From contig DATFXM010000116.1 of NCBI GenBank assembly GCA_035315885.1, positions 1 through 51,986 of the forward strand: a stretch of 51,986 nt of DNA. Reading direction: 5' to 3'. The DNA comes from DATFXM01 sp035315885 (GTDB lineage Bacteria; Acidobacteriota; Blastocatellia; UBA7656). The translations under genes were made by a program, and so were the position numbers. The notes under the pieces were generated by a model. It saw only the letters and a list, made by a program, of their open reading frames with translations, made no database searches and was not told the DNA's origin. Positions 34,371 to 43,557 of this stretch are shown piece after piece. Numbering within the stretch: the stretch's first letter is position 1; each line of letters starts with the position of its first letter.

Positions 34371-35423
34371 ATGAAATCGAACGCACCCAAAAGCGCCCGC
34401 AACTCCGCTCTCGTCGAGCGATACCGTTCCGAAACCATCGAGCTGGAGCCCAGATTCCTGTTACAGATGGCGCACTTGACTACGCCGGCCACCGTCTGGA
34501 AATACGTCGAAAGCGCCGTCACAAAATCCGTGGCGAACCTGGTAATGCTAGACCTCGAGGACTCGATACCGCGAAACAACCCGCAACTCCTCGAAGAGGG
34601 ACGCGCCAACGTGGTCCGAGCATTCAACGATCTGGATTGGGGGAATCGCTTGAGGTTCTTCCGGCCGCGAGGAATGGAGCTCGACCCCGAGCTCGAAGAC
34701 ATCGAAGTAGTCGTCAAAGCCGCGGGCGCACGAATCGACGGGTTGATCTATCCCAAGATCGAAGGCGCCGAAGAGGTATCTGCCATCGATGAGAAGCTCA
34801 CCGAGCTCGAAGTTGCTTCCGGCCTGCCGCGAGGCTCGATCAAGGTCGAGCCTTTGATCGAATCGGCTCGCGCCGAAGAGCACGTCTTTGAAATTGCGCG
34901 CGCCTCTCGAAGGCTGGTCGGACTCGTTTTTGGCTCCTACGACTATTGGGCGAGTCTGGGAATGCGCCGATCGAACTATCGGTCGGACCATCCGCTGATC
35001 AGTCAGGCGCGAGGTCGAATCGTCAAAGCGGCGGCCTCGGTGGGGATACCGGCGATTGCAGAGATGACCACCAACTATCCAACACGAGGTAAGAGCGAAC
35101 AGGAGAGGCAAGCGGCGCTCGATGAGTTTCGGCGTGACGCCGAGCTTGCAAGAGACTTTGGCTTCGCGGGCAAATGGACCGGCATCCCGGAACAGACCGC
35201 GATGGCAGTCGAGATCTTTCGGATGCCGGACGACGAAATCAATCGCGCCATCGACGAAGCGCAGGAGTTCTTGAAGGCCGAGGCGGCAGGCCGGGGCGCG
35301 ACGATGATCGAAGGTAAAATGGCCGATCGAGCGACCGATCGCCTCAATCGCAATACGTTGAAGATGGCCTTTGCATTGGGTCGTCTCGACGAGGATCTGG
35401 CGCGGGAACTGGGAGTATTGTAG
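34371..35423 (+). CDS. HpcH/HpaI (CitE-like) CoA-ester lyase
   Basis: A 350-aa member of the CitE/malyl-CoA lyase superfamily, TIM-barrel enzymes that split or form CoA esters such as malyl-CoA and beta-methylmalyl-CoA. The visible active-site positions are LVMLDLEDSIP, an Arg in LRFFRPRG, the catalytic Glu in VEPLIESA, and the metal Asp in FGSYDYWASLG. The N-terminus differs from citrate lyase beta subunits. The ATG at 34371 starts the family-like protein; the frame is open further upstream inside rho but that part is a shadow. The next gene encodes a mesaconyl-CoA-hydratase-like protein, so a beta-methylmalyl-CoA lyase role is a reasonable inference. The stop codon abuts a heptad array. Confidence 0.82.
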   Translation: MKSNAPKSARNSALVERYRSETIELEPRFLLQMAHLTTPATVWKYVESAVTKSVANLVMLDLEDSIPRNNPQLLEEGRANVVRAFNDLDWGNRLRFFRPRGMELDPELEDIEVVVKAAGARIDGLIYPKIEGAEEVSAIDEKLTELEVASGLPRGSIKVEPLIESARAEEHVFEIARASRRLVGLVFGSYDYWASLGMRRSNYRSDHPLISQARGRIVKAAASVGIPAIAEMTTNYPTRGKSEQERQAALDEFRRDAELARDFGFAGKWTGIPEQTAMAVEIFRMPDDEINRAIDEAQEFLKAEAAGRGATMIEGKMADRATDRLNRNTLKMAFALGRLDEDLARELGVL

Positions 35424-35694
35424 TTCTGATTGCTGAGTCCAACCCCGAAGGGGTTGCGTCTTGTAGCCAGGGTTGCCGTCCGCGGCTACCCTGCGTCGCT
35501 AGCGATCTTGAGTTTCCAACCCGGAAGGGGTTGCGTCCCCGTTTCGCTTTCGGATGTGCTTGTTTGAATCGATGTCGCAACCCCTACAGGGTTGCGACCA
35601 ATTTGACGCTAACCGTACCCGGCGTATTGTAGTGCTGAGCGCCTGACGGTACCCGTGCACGTCGAAACTCAGCACTCAGAACTCAGAACTCAAC
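35423..35694. repeat. Composite repeat block with three REP-like hairpins and heptads
   Basis: Two heptads (GTTCTGA, TTGCTGA) begin on the last base of the lyase stop codon. Three related hairpins follow: CCAACCCCGAAGGGGTTG (35440-35457), CAACCCGGAAGGGGTTGCG (35518-35536) and CGCAACCCCTACAGGGTTGCG (35577-35597). Four inverse heptads (AACTCAG, CACTCAG, AACTCAG, AACTCAA) at 35666-35693 end 1 nt before the next ATG. The block is 271 bp with no gene. Confidence 0.75.
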
Positions 35695-36783
35695 ATGAAA
35701 CCGATTGAATTGAACTACGGCCGGTTGATCGATGATTTTCAACCGGGCGATGTCTATTTCCATCCGTGGGAGGTCACTCTCGACGATGGCTTGCTCGCGA
35801 TGTTCGCCGCTTCTTTTCTCGACCCGAACCGTCTTTACTCCAGCAGACCTTATGCTCGCGCTCTCGGCTTCCGGGACCGGGTCGTGAACCCGTTGGTGCT
35901 CATCAATCTCACGATCGGATACTCCGTTCACGATGTTTCCGAGCAGGCGCTGGCGCACCTCGCTTACATCGATGTTCGGTTCCCAAATCCGGCCTACACA
36001 GGTGACACCCTCCGTGCGCGCTCGACGGTTCTTGGAGCGCGCCTCTCTGAGTCCCGCCCGGACCGTGGCGTCGTTCACGTTCGAACCGAAGGCCTCAATC
36101 AAGATGATCTCCCGGTCATCGTCTTCGAGCGCAAGGCTTTGATTCCGTCGGGCAAACTTCAGAAAAGCGCGCATCAGGAAAAAGCACGCAGTGGTTCGAC
36201 GATCACTGCCGCCGTCGCGGAAGATCCATCCAACCCCGTTGTTCCCTCTGAGCTGAAAAACTGCGACTGCGCATCTACTCGTTCCGGCAGCTTGCGAGGG
36301 TTTTTTGAAGACTTCGAAGTCGGCGACGTGATCTTTCATCAGAACGGTAGAACAATCGGCGAAAGCGAGCACATGCAACTGACTATGCTCTCGCGTAACA
36401 GCCATCCTCTCCACTTTGACGAGATCTACTCGAAGGAGCACAGCATTGCCAAAACCCGGCTGGTTTGCGGCCCGCTGGTGTTCGCGTGGATCGTGTCGCT
36501 TGCAAGCCGGGACACGACTGCAAGGGCCCTATGGCAGGTCAGCTTTGATAACGGGAGCCATCCGGCGCCGGTTTTCTCGGGCGACACCCTGTTTGCTGCC
36601 TCCCGAGTTATCGACAAGCGCGCGCATTCTGATCAGGTGGGCTTAATAAAATTCAAACTGGTAGGACTGAAGAACGTCTTCCCTTCACAGATAGCCGGCT
36701 CTAATGTTGATCCTTTCGAAGAGCGCTTCGAACAAAAGGTCTTCGAAACCGAGCGCACCGTTCTCGTACCAACGCGTGACTAA
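35695..36783 (+). CDS. MaoC-family double hot-dog hydratase, mesaconyl-CoA-hydratase-like
   Basis: A 362-aa protein with two MaoC-like hot-dog domains (about 5-155 and 195-345). The order and motifs resemble mesaconyl-CoA hydratase of the ethylmalonyl-CoA pathway, about 343 aa, which hydrates mesaconyl-CoA to beta-methylmalyl-CoA: SSRPYARALGF, GYSVHDVSEQALAHLAYIDV, AYTGDTLRA in the first half and RNSHPLHFDEIY plus PAPVFSGDTLFA in the second. With the upstream CitE-like lyase the pair could convert mesaconyl-CoA to glyoxylate and propionyl-CoA. The ATG at 35695 directly follows heptad repeats and has no Shine-Dalgarno sequence. The assignment by remembered similarity needs alignment; a general (R)-specific enoyl-CoA hydratase is the alternative. 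Confidence 0.78.
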   Translation: MKPIELNYGRLIDDFQPGDVYFHPWEVTLDDGLLAMFAASFLDPNRLYSSRPYARALGFRDRVVNPLVLINLTIGYSVHDVSEQALAHLAYIDVRFPNPAYTGDTLRARSTVLGARLSESRPDRGVVHVRTEGLNQDDLPVIVFERKALIPSGKLQKSAHQEKARSGSTITAAVAEDPSNPVVPSELKNCDCASTRSGSLRGFFEDFEVGDVIFHQNGRTIGESEHMQLTMLSRNSHPLHFDEIYSKEHSIAKTRLVCGPLVFAWIVSLASRDTTARALWQVSFDNGSHPAPVFSGDTLFAASRVIDKRAHSDQVGLIKFKLVGLKNVFPSQIAGSNVDPFEERFEQKVFETERTVLVPTRD

Positions 36784-36805
36784 GCTGCGCTCATAACCAG
36801 CTATT

Positions 36806-37735
36806 CTAATTTCCCGCACCCCCGTTGCCTCCGAGGAATTTCATAAGCGCAGAGTTGAATTCCGCAGCTTTCTCGAACTGAGGGACGTGGCCGCATTTGT
36901 CTATTATGACCAGCGCCGATCCGCTTATTTCTTTCTTGAATCGCTCGCCGAGTGCAAGCGGCGTCAAGCCGTCCTGCTTGCCCCAGATGATCAGCGTCGG
37001 CTGCTTGATCGCGCCGAGCTTATCGTCGAGCGCGTCTTCGCCTCGCCCGATCGAATCAATAAAACGCTGAATGGTGTAACCGTCTCCAGCCGTTACTCTC
37101 CTCTCCAAAAACGCATCGATCGTCGCGTCGTTGACGAACATCTCCTTGTTAAAAAATATAAGAGAGATGATGTCCTTGACCTGCTCGCGGGTGGACGGAT
37201 TCAATGCCGCTACCAACCTGGGACTCAAGTCACCGGCTCCGACCGAGAACCCCGCCGCATCGACCAGCACCAGCTTTTCCACCTTTTCCGGATGGGCCAG
37301 CGTAAACGCCGCCGCTGCAAAACCGCCCAGCGAATTGCCTACGAGCGAGGCTTTTTGAATTCCCACCTTCTTGTAGAAGCCATCCAAAAAATCGACAAGC
37401 GTACTGACTCGGTAGTTGATCATCGGCTTGTCTGATTTTCCGAAGCCAACCTGATCCGGAGCCAGAACTCTGTATGATTGAGAGAGCGGCCCGATGTTCG
37501 ACGCCCAATTCGAGGAGTCGCCGCCAAGACCGTGCAGCAAAATGACAACCGGTCCATTGCCGGCTTCCATGTAGCGGATCTTCGCCCCAAAAACAGTCGC
37601 CCACTTCTCAGCCGGCGGGGCGGTCTGCGCCGCAGCAGCGCCCGCATAAGAAAGAACGAACAGCGCAACGCTCGCAAAACGCAAACAGCGTCCAGCGCAC
37701 ACAGACGTAGTCGCACGATCAGTCCTGTTACTCAT
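36806..37735 (-). CDS. Secreted alpha/beta hydrolase
   Basis: A 309-aa alpha/beta hydrolase with a signal peptide (FASVALFVLSYAGAAAAQ, cleavage near residue 36). The triad is visible: GNSLGG (Ser), WGKQDGLTP (Asp) and KCGHVPQFE (His), with the HGLGGDSSNW oxyanion loop. The fold and cap resemble periplasmic esterases and C-C hydrolases of the MhpC/BphD type. GAGGAGG precedes the ATG at 37735. It converges with the hydratase gene with only 22 bp between stops. The pyrE gene lies upstream on the same strand, with about 87 nt between. A specific substrate cannot be named. Confidence 0.88.
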   Translation of the reverse strand: MSNRTDRATTSVCAGRCLRFASVALFVLSYAGAAAAQTAPPAEKWATVFGAKIRYMEAGNGPVVILLHGLGGDSSNWASNIGPLSQSYRVLAPDQVGFGKSDKPMINYRVSTLVDFLDGFYKKVGIQKASLVGNSLGGFAAAAFTLAHPEKVEKLVLVDAAGFSVGAGDLSPRLVAALNPSTREQVKDIISLIFFNKEMFVNDATIDAFLERRVTAGDGYTIQRFIDSIGRGEDALDDKLGAIKQPTLIIWGKQDGLTPLALGERFKKEISGSALVIIDKCGHVPQFEKAAEFNSALMKFLGGNGGAGN

Positions 37736-37822
37736 ACTGAACCTCCTCCGCGATACCCGGTGGTGTGCACTCAGTCAGGCCCGCCCACGAATCTGCGCGC
37801 GACTCGGTCGCGCAATGGACGG

Positions 37823-38437
37823 TTACACCCAGACCTTTTCAACCGGCTCCCCGGCACGGCACTGTGGGCACTGCTGATGGGAATGGAACTGAGTCTCGAC
37901 CTTCAACAGCGAATAGTATGGTATATCGATGTTCTCCAGATGCGAGTCTTTAAAATGGACAAGCGAGCCGATTGCGACGACCGAGGCTCCGGCGTCGCGA
38001 ATCAGGTTCACCATCTGGCTGATTACTTTCCCGGAGCGCACTACGTCGTCTACGAGAATGCAATTGATGCCTCGCGCATCCAGATACTGCCGGAAATAGT
38101 ATTTGCCGCTTTCCTTCTCGGCCCAGAAAATCTGATCGGCGTTCAATGCCTCTCGGATACCGAACGCGACCGGAATACCTCCGGCAGCCGGCGCAACTAC
38201 TGCGCAGTCTGGGAGCGCCGCCATGACCTCGGGCTCCGATCGCAGCAATCGAGACAGCGCCACGTTCAGTACGCGCGCATTGCCGTGGTAGCGCATTGCA
38301 AGCGGCATTTGAAAGTAGTGACTCGAATGCAATCCGGTTGGAAACTCGAAATGGCCTTCGCGAAGTGCGCCCGTCTCACGAAGCAGCGAGTAGACCTGTT
38401 CTTGTGTGGGTAGCAATTCAACTCTTGGAACGAGCAT
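37823..38437 (-). CDS. pyrE: Orotate phosphoribosyltransferase
   Basis: PyrE makes OMP from orotate and PRPP, the fifth step of UMP synthesis. The 204-aa protein has the PRPP-binding motif CILVDDVVRSGKV near residue 120, the N-terminal EFPTGLHSSHYFQ substrate segment, APAAGGIPVAFGI and the mobile loop around EKESGKYYFRQ. A C-terminal CPQC pair with VEKVW is an unusual small extension that might bind a metal. The ATG at 38437 follows GGAGG by about 5 nt. An OPRT-like phosphoribosyltransferase of other specificity is the main alternative. Confidence 0.88.
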   Translation of the reverse strand: MLVPRVELLPTQEQVYSLLRETGALREGHFEFPTGLHSSHYFQMPLAMRYHGNARVLNVALSRLLRSEPEVMAALPDCAVVAPAAGGIPVAFGIREALNADQIFWAEKESGKYYFRQYLDARGINCILVDDVVRSGKVISQMVNLIRDAGASVVAIGSLVHFKDSHLENIDIPYYSLLKVETQFHSHQQCPQCRAGEPVEKVWV

Positions 38438-38535
38438 CGCGCCTCCAGTCTTGCAGCCAACTCAGAATATAGAAACCCTCAATTGACTGCAAGCGGGCTC
38501 ATTTTGTTGTAGGCATGTCGTGCGGCTTGCACCGC

Positions 38536-39645
38536 TCACCTGTCACTCGCAAAGGCTGCTACGCGCCCTTTCTCACCAACTCCAAACCCGGCGCCGATCT
38601 TTGCAAAGCTTACCGAGTGAAAACCGTCGTCACTCATCCGCCGCCAGCTCATTCCGTCGTCGGTCGAGTAGTCCGTTCCCGACGGCCCCACCGCAATGAC
38701 TTCTCCACGCTTTCCAGGGAGATATGCGACACAGGATCGATAGCCGGTAAGCCCTTGAACGGTGACCCAGCTTCTGCCGCCGTCGGTTGTTCGAGCCACA
38801 TTCAAACGCGCTTCGCCTTCTTTCTTGTAGTCCCCTCCTACGATCAACCCGTTCATCGCGTCACGAAAAGCAATCGAGAAAATTCCAGATGAGTCGCCGT
38901 CGCTCAAAACCGGCGTTGTCACGACCGACCAGGAGTCTCCACGGTCGGTCGATCTGAACACTCTTGCCGCCCCGCCTCCCGATGCAAACCACGCGTTCTT
39001 CAGCCCTCCGACCGTCAGACACGTTCCGCTCGCCGCAAAGCACGCTTCACCGGCGACAGCCGGCGGGATTTTTTCCTTAGCGATTTCATTCCAGCTTGCG
39101 CCGCCATCTGTTGTTCTGAGCATGATGAATCTACTGTCTACCGGATCGCTGATGACGAGTCCGTTGGCCGCATCCCAAAACGCGATCGAATCATAAAACG
39201 CTCGGGAGTTGCGATTCGTCAGTTGCAACCGCCAATGCTGTCCGCCGTCTTCGGTCTTGTAGACTCGCGAGGTTTCGCCGGAACCGATACTCATCAAATA
39301 TGCTACGTTGGAACTGAATGCTTCGACGTCGCGGAAGTCCAGTGCTTCGGCTCCTGGAACTACGGCGCTCTTCCAGGTCTTCCCGCCATCAGTTGTCAAA
39401 GCGTAAGTCCCGTTTGCCCCGCTGGCCCAAACAACATTCGAGTTCACCGCACACACTCCGCGAAACCTCGCGCTGGTACCCGAGCGCTGGTCAATCCAAT
39501 GATGTCCCCCACCTTCCTCCAGGACCGGGTTTCGCTCCCGTCCGGCAATGGCTCCGAAATCAATGAGCGCGAACAGAAGTATGAAAAGGACCGCCGCCGT
39601 CAGTAGACGAATCGGCAGAGTCGCACCAGGCGCTATGGCGTTCAT
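38536..39645 (-). CDS. Ycf48-like BNR-repeat beta-propeller protein
   Basis: A protein of about 369 aa. One N-terminal membrane segment (LLTAAVLFILLFALIDFGAI) or uncleaved signal is followed by a seven-blade propeller. Several Asp-box (BNR) repeats are visible: TTDGGKTWKS, TEDGGQHWRL, TTDGGASWNE, STDRGDSWSV, TTDGGRSWVT and STDDGMSWRR. The architecture matches the Ycf48/HCF136 photosystem-assembly family, but non-photosynthetic bacteria carry many paralogues of unknown role. I take the ATG at 39645; a TTG at 39669 is possible. The S9 peptidase gene lies upstream on the same strand with an 83-nt gap. It is expected outside the cytoplasmic membrane. Confidence 0.82.
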   Translation of the reverse strand: MNAIAPGATLPIRLLTAAVLFILLFALIDFGAIAGRERNPVLEEGGGHHWIDQRSGTSARFRGVCAVNSNVVWASGANGTYALTTDGGKTWKSAVVPGAEALDFRDVEAFSSNVAYLMSIGSGETSRVYKTEDGGQHWRLQLTNRNSRAFYDSIAFWDAANGLVISDPVDSRFIMLRTTDGGASWNEIAKEKIPPAVAGEACFAASGTCLTVGGLKNAWFASGGGAARVFRSTDRGDSWSVVTTPVLSDGDSSGIFSIAFRDAMNGLIVGGDYKKEGEARLNVARTTDGGRSWVTVQGLTGYRSCVAYLPGKRGEVIAVGPSGTDYSTDDGMSWRRMSDDGFHSVSFAKIGAGFGVGEKGRVAAFASDR

Positions 39646-39728
39646 CGTGACTACTGTTCGCTCTTTCAAGGCTCTGGCTGATTCGGCGTGCGCGACGCTC
39701 TTCAGCCTGCAGTCGGAACCGTCTCCAA

Positions 39729-41759
39729 CTATTTCGAGGAGGGCTTCTCTTCGCCTTTCTTGTCGGCGATATCCGGCTTCGGTTCGGTTACCTCAACGCC
39801 CAGGACCCATTTGGAGAACCAAGCATATTCGCGTTTCATCTTGTCCATACGGTGATGCGGTTCTTGAAGCCCGTGAGGCTCTCGAGGGTAAACGACCAAC
39901 TCAACCGGTACGTTGTTCTTCTTCAGTCCCATATAAAGCTCGTGCGCCTGGCTCGGTGGAACTCGAGTATCCGAGCCTCCCTGCATTATCAACGTCGGCG
40001 TCTTTGCTTGTTTGATGAAAGCCATCGCTGAGCGCTTCCAGTAGGACTCGTAGTTGTCCCACGGCTGACCTCCGAAATAATCTTCGAGAACGCGTTGCAA
40101 GTCATTAGTCGAATACATCGAGATCATGTTGGTCAGTCCTGCACCGACCATCACCGCCTTGAAGCGATTCGTTTGCGTTAGAGTCCACGCGGTCATATAG
40201 CCGCCATAGCTCCAACCGGACTGCCCGAGCTTGTCTTGATCCGAAATCCCTCGAGCCACAAGATCGTCCAGCCCGCTCTGGATGTCCTGGAAATCGCCGC
40301 CTCCCCAGTCACGCACGTTCGAGAGAAGGAACTTCTCGCCATATGCCGACGAACCGCGCACGTTGGGATAAAAAACTACCCAGCCTTTCCCCGCCCACAC
40401 GTGGCCATAGTTTCCATGCGAGCCCGGAAAACTTTGCGACCACACTCCGGAAGGACCTCCGTGAATCAACGCGATCGTCGGATAGCGCTTGCCGGCTTGA
40501 TAGTCGACCGGATAGATCAATACTCCTTCGATATCTTTGCCATCCTTGCTCTTCCAGTGCGTCACCTCGGAGCGGCCAAGAGTCAGTTCTCGAACCTGCG
40601 GATTATGATCGGTGAGCTTCGTGAGGCTCGATTCACCGGTGATCTGCAAAGATCGCGACACATAAACGTCATCCGGATGCGTGACGTCGCCATGCGTAAA
40701 CGCAACCACCGATCTGTCCTTCGAAAAACTCGCCTGGCCCATCACTCCCGACAAATTGGATAACTGTTTCACGGTTCCACCGCTTGCCGGGACCGAGAAT
40801 AGTTGTGATGTACTCCTGACCGAACTCGTAAAGTAGATGTTGCCAGCAGAGTCCCAGACGGGAGCTCCAGGCTGGTACTCAAAACCGGAAGCGACATCAG
40901 TGGGCCTACCGCCTTCGACTGCGATCATCACCAGCCGCGCCTGGCCCAGTACGCCATTTTTCAGGTCTCCGCTCAGGTATGCGATCCGCTTACCGTCTGG
41001 CGACCAACGCGGCGTTGAATCGGGTCCTTCATTGTCGGTCAGCTTTCTGGTCTGACCGGTATCGACATTGAGCAGCCAGATGTCTGAAAGCGAGCCGTCG
41101 TCCGCTCGTGGAGTCGGGTGACTGACGTAGGCTAGCTGCTTCCCATCAGGGGACCACTGAGGGTCGCTTGCGGTGAACTCGCCTTTGACAACTTCCCTCG
41201 CCTTCTTTGAGGCAACATCGATAATCCAGATCCTTGCGAATTTGAAGTCCTTATCGATTACCTGCGCATCGTCCTTCTCTTTCTGCTTCTTTTCTTCTTC
41301 AGGCGTAGGCTCCTGCTGCGCTACGTAAGCGATCCTCGCGCCATCGGGCGACCACTGAAACGACTGAATGCCGCTCTTCGAGTCGGTTAGTTTCTCAGCT
41401 TCACCGCCAAAAGGAGACATGACAAAGATCTGAGGCTTCTCGAGTCGCGCGGAAATGAACGCGAGCCTCATGGAATCTGGCGACCAGCGTGGCTGGTTGT
41501 CCGGTTTGTTACTCGTGGTGAGCCTGATGGGATTTCCGCCTGCCGTCGAAACAAGCCAGATGTCCGAGTCGTTCGTATTCTCTTTCATATCAGCGAACGA
41601 GACTACGTACGCGACCCACTTCCCGTCGGGCGAGACCTGCGCATCCGACACGTTCTTGAGCGAGAGCACGTCATCGAAAGTCATGCTTCGTTTTTGGGCG
41701 TACACTGGCGCAGCGACGACTGCGACAAGAGCAATCGCCAGGGTTAGCTTGCGTTTCAT
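39729..41759 (-). CDS. Secreted S9-family peptidase (acylaminoacyl/dipeptidyl peptidase-like)
   Basis: A 676-aa exported serine peptidase of the prolyl oligopeptidase clan. A signal peptide (LTLAIALVAVVAAPVYAQ) is followed by a PD40/WD40-like propeller of about 350 residues with repeats such as SPDGKWVAYV, SPDSMRLAFIS, SPDGARIAYVA and SPDGKRIAYLS. The C-terminal alpha/beta-hydrolase domain has Ser in GQSGWSYGGYM (around 516), Asp in GGSDTRVPP (around 597) and His in REPHGLQ (around 630). Such enzymes remove N-terminal dipeptides or acyl-amino acids from peptides. The ATG at 41759 has GAGGGGA upstream. It is divergent from an M20 hydrolase gene, so both may serve external peptide use. Confidence 0.93.
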   Translation of the reverse strand: MKRKLTLAIALVAVVAAPVYAQKRSMTFDDVLSLKNVSDAQVSPDGKWVAYVVSFADMKENTNDSDIWLVSTAGGNPIRLTTSNKPDNQPRWSPDSMRLAFISARLEKPQIFVMSPFGGEAEKLTDSKSGIQSFQWSPDGARIAYVAQQEPTPEEEKKQKEKDDAQVIDKDFKFARIWIIDVASKKAREVVKGEFTASDPQWSPDGKQLAYVSHPTPRADDGSLSDIWLLNVDTGQTRKLTDNEGPDSTPRWSPDGKRIAYLSGDLKNGVLGQARLVMIAVEGGRPTDVASGFEYQPGAPVWDSAGNIYFTSSVRSTSQLFSVPASGGTVKQLSNLSGVMGQASFSKDRSVVAFTHGDVTHPDDVYVSRSLQITGESSLTKLTDHNPQVRELTLGRSEVTHWKSKDGKDIEGVLIYPVDYQAGKRYPTIALIHGGPSGVWSQSFPGSHGNYGHVWAGKGWVVFYPNVRGSSAYGEKFLLSNVRDWGGGDFQDIQSGLDDLVARGISDQDKLGQSGWSYGGYMTAWTLTQTNRFKAVMVGAGLTNMISMYSTNDLQRVLEDYFGGQPWDNYESYWKRSAMAFIKQAKTPTLIMQGGSDTRVPPSQAHELYMGLKKNNVPVELVVYPREPHGLQEPHHRMDKMKREYAWFSKWVLGVEVTEPKPDIADKKGEEKPSSK

Positions 41760-42166
41760 AGGTGATCCCCTCTCGGATTTGTAGTCGAGTTGTGTTGTCC
41801 AGCCGCAGTCTTTTTTCGGTTGCAGTCGTGCGGGCTGCAGTGATTCAAGCGGTCATTCCAGCCGCAGTCTTTCTAAAACGCAGTCTGTAGTTGAAGAAGC
41901 CGCGTGGATTACATCACCATCGAAGCGCGGCGTCAACAGCGGCTCAGTTTAGCGACGTCGGTGTTTTGTCTCTGATCGAGTCAGCCGGCGTTTCTGCCAT
42001 GCTCGATTAAGTAAGTCGCGTTTCGCGCTAAGAGGGCAAATAAAAGAGACACGCTGAGCTTTAGAGATCTTCTGATGCGCGCAAAGTTTCACCGTCACCT
42101 TGACCCGACTTGCAAAGAGCCATATTCTCCTCGCTCGAAGTCGACACACCTCAACTGGAGCAATCA
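41760..42166. other. Gene-free divergent promoter region of two peptidases
   Basis: This 407-bp gap contains a 15-bp direct repeat, CCAGCCGCAGTCTTT, at 41799-41813 and 41858-41872 (59 bp apart). Further GCAGTC words lie nearby. The repeats are about 40 and 100 bp upstream of the S9 peptidase start, a position that suits an operator, but they may be another decayed repeat element. No gene is seen. Confidence 0.5.
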
Positions 42167-43474
42167 ATGAAAATCAGCCGCCTTGCCGCCCTTATCGCTA
42201 TCGCTCCCATTGTCGTAAACGTTTCGGCCCAAAATGGGGGCGGACAACAATCGCGCGATCAGCAGATCAAAGCCGCAGCCGAAGCGCTCAGGCCCAAGCT
42301 GGTCGAACAGCGCAGAGACTTTCACATGCACCCGGAGCTCTCGAATCGGGAGGAGCGGACGTCTCGAATCGTCGCCGAGAGACTCAGGGCGTTGGGTCTG
42401 GACGAAGTGAAGACAGGAGTCGCCCGATATGGGGTTGTGGCGCTGCTGAAGGGTTCAAAGCCAGGTCCGGTGGTGGCGGTCCGGGCCGACATGGACGCGC
42501 TGCCGATTCAGGAAACGATCGACGTTCCCTACAAGTCACAGGTGCCCGGGGTGAAGCACGCATGCGGGCACGACGCCCACACGACCATAGAGATTGGGGT
42601 AGCGGAAGTCCTGTCGAAGATGCGCGATCAAATATCAGGTTCAATCAAGTTTGTTTTCCAGCCGGCAGAGGAAGGCGCTCCGTCGGGCGAAGAGGGAGGC
42701 GCCAGTCTGATGGTCAAAGAGGGCGCGCTAGACAACCCGCGTCCGCTTGCGATCTTTGGTCTGCATACAAGCGGCTTTGAGGTGGGAGAGATCGGCTATC
42801 ACTCCGGACCGGCGATGGCTTCGTCAGACAGATTCGCCATTACGATTCGTGGGAAGAAGTCACACGGCGCACAGCCTCAGCTCGGCATCGATGCGATAGT
42901 GGTCGCGTCTGAATGTGTGGCGGCGCTTCAGACAATACGAAGCCGGCGAATAGACCCGATAGAGCCAATGGTGCTGACGCTCGGCACGATAAAGGGCGGC
43001 GATCGTTACAACATCATCGCCGATCAGGTTCAAATCGAAGGTACTCTTCGGACGCTGAACGAGGACGTGAGGAGTCGGGTCAAGGAGCTGATGCGCCAGA
43101 CGCTTGCCAGCGTGACCTCGGGCTACGGGGCGTCGTTCGACCTGACGTTCGACAACCCCAATCCGGTCACTTTCAACGACACCGCACTTGTTCAGGAAAC
43201 CATTCCCAGCATCAAGCGCATCGTCGGAGAAAAGAACCTCGTCAGTCCCAAGCCGTTGATGCCCGCGGAGGATTTCTCGTACTACCAGCGAGTGATTCCC
43301 GGTTTCTTTTTCTTTCTGGGCGTCGGCAACAAGTCGCGCGGACTTGTGCCGATATGGCACACGGCTGAGTTCGACATTGACGAGGAGTCGCTGGTGGTCG
43401 GCGTAAGGGTAATGTCCGCGGTCCTGCTGGATTTTCTCGATCGGCACCAAAGCTCGCCTACGGGAAGCCGCTAG
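42167..43474 (+). CDS. Secreted M20-family amidohydrolase
   Basis: A 435-aa zinc amidohydrolase of the M20D (IAA-amino acid hydrolase/hippurate hydrolase) type. A signal peptide (ISRLAALIAIAPIVVNVSAQ) leads to the catalytic domain with RRDFHMHPELSNRE, VRADMDALPI, HACGHDAHTT (metal Cys/His), FQPAEEGAP (Glu base) and a C-terminal WHTAEFDIDEE (His). The dimerisation domain around residues 200-320 is present. It hydrolyses N-acyl amino acids or peptides outside the cytoplasm, substrate unknown. The ATG at 42167 has GGAG 7 nt upstream and starts the signal peptide; the longer open frame from 42110 does not. It is divergent from the S9 peptidase. Confidence 0.92.
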   Translation: MKISRLAALIAIAPIVVNVSAQNGGGQQSRDQQIKAAAEALRPKLVEQRRDFHMHPELSNREERTSRIVAERLRALGLDEVKTGVARYGVVALLKGSKPGPVVAVRADMDALPIQETIDVPYKSQVPGVKHACGHDAHTTIEIGVAEVLSKMRDQISGSIKFVFQPAEEGAPSGEEGGASLMVKEGALDNPRPLAIFGLHTSGFEVGEIGYHSGPAMASSDRFAITIRGKKSHGAQPQLGIDAIVVASECVAALQTIRSRRIDPIEPMVLTLGTIKGGDRYNIIADQVQIEGTLRTLNEDVRSRVKELMRQTLASVTSGYGASFDLTFDNPNPVTFNDTALVQETIPSIKRIVGEKNLVSPKPLMPAEDFSYYQRVIPGFFFFLGVGNKSRGLVPIWHTAEFDIDEESLVVGVRVMSAVLLDFLDRHQSSPTGSR

Positions 43475-43557
43475 GCCGTAGGGAGCTTTGGGACGCGCCT
43501 GGGTTGTTTGTTTCCGCAACGAGGTCGGGCTATGTTCATGACAGCGCACAACAACTG

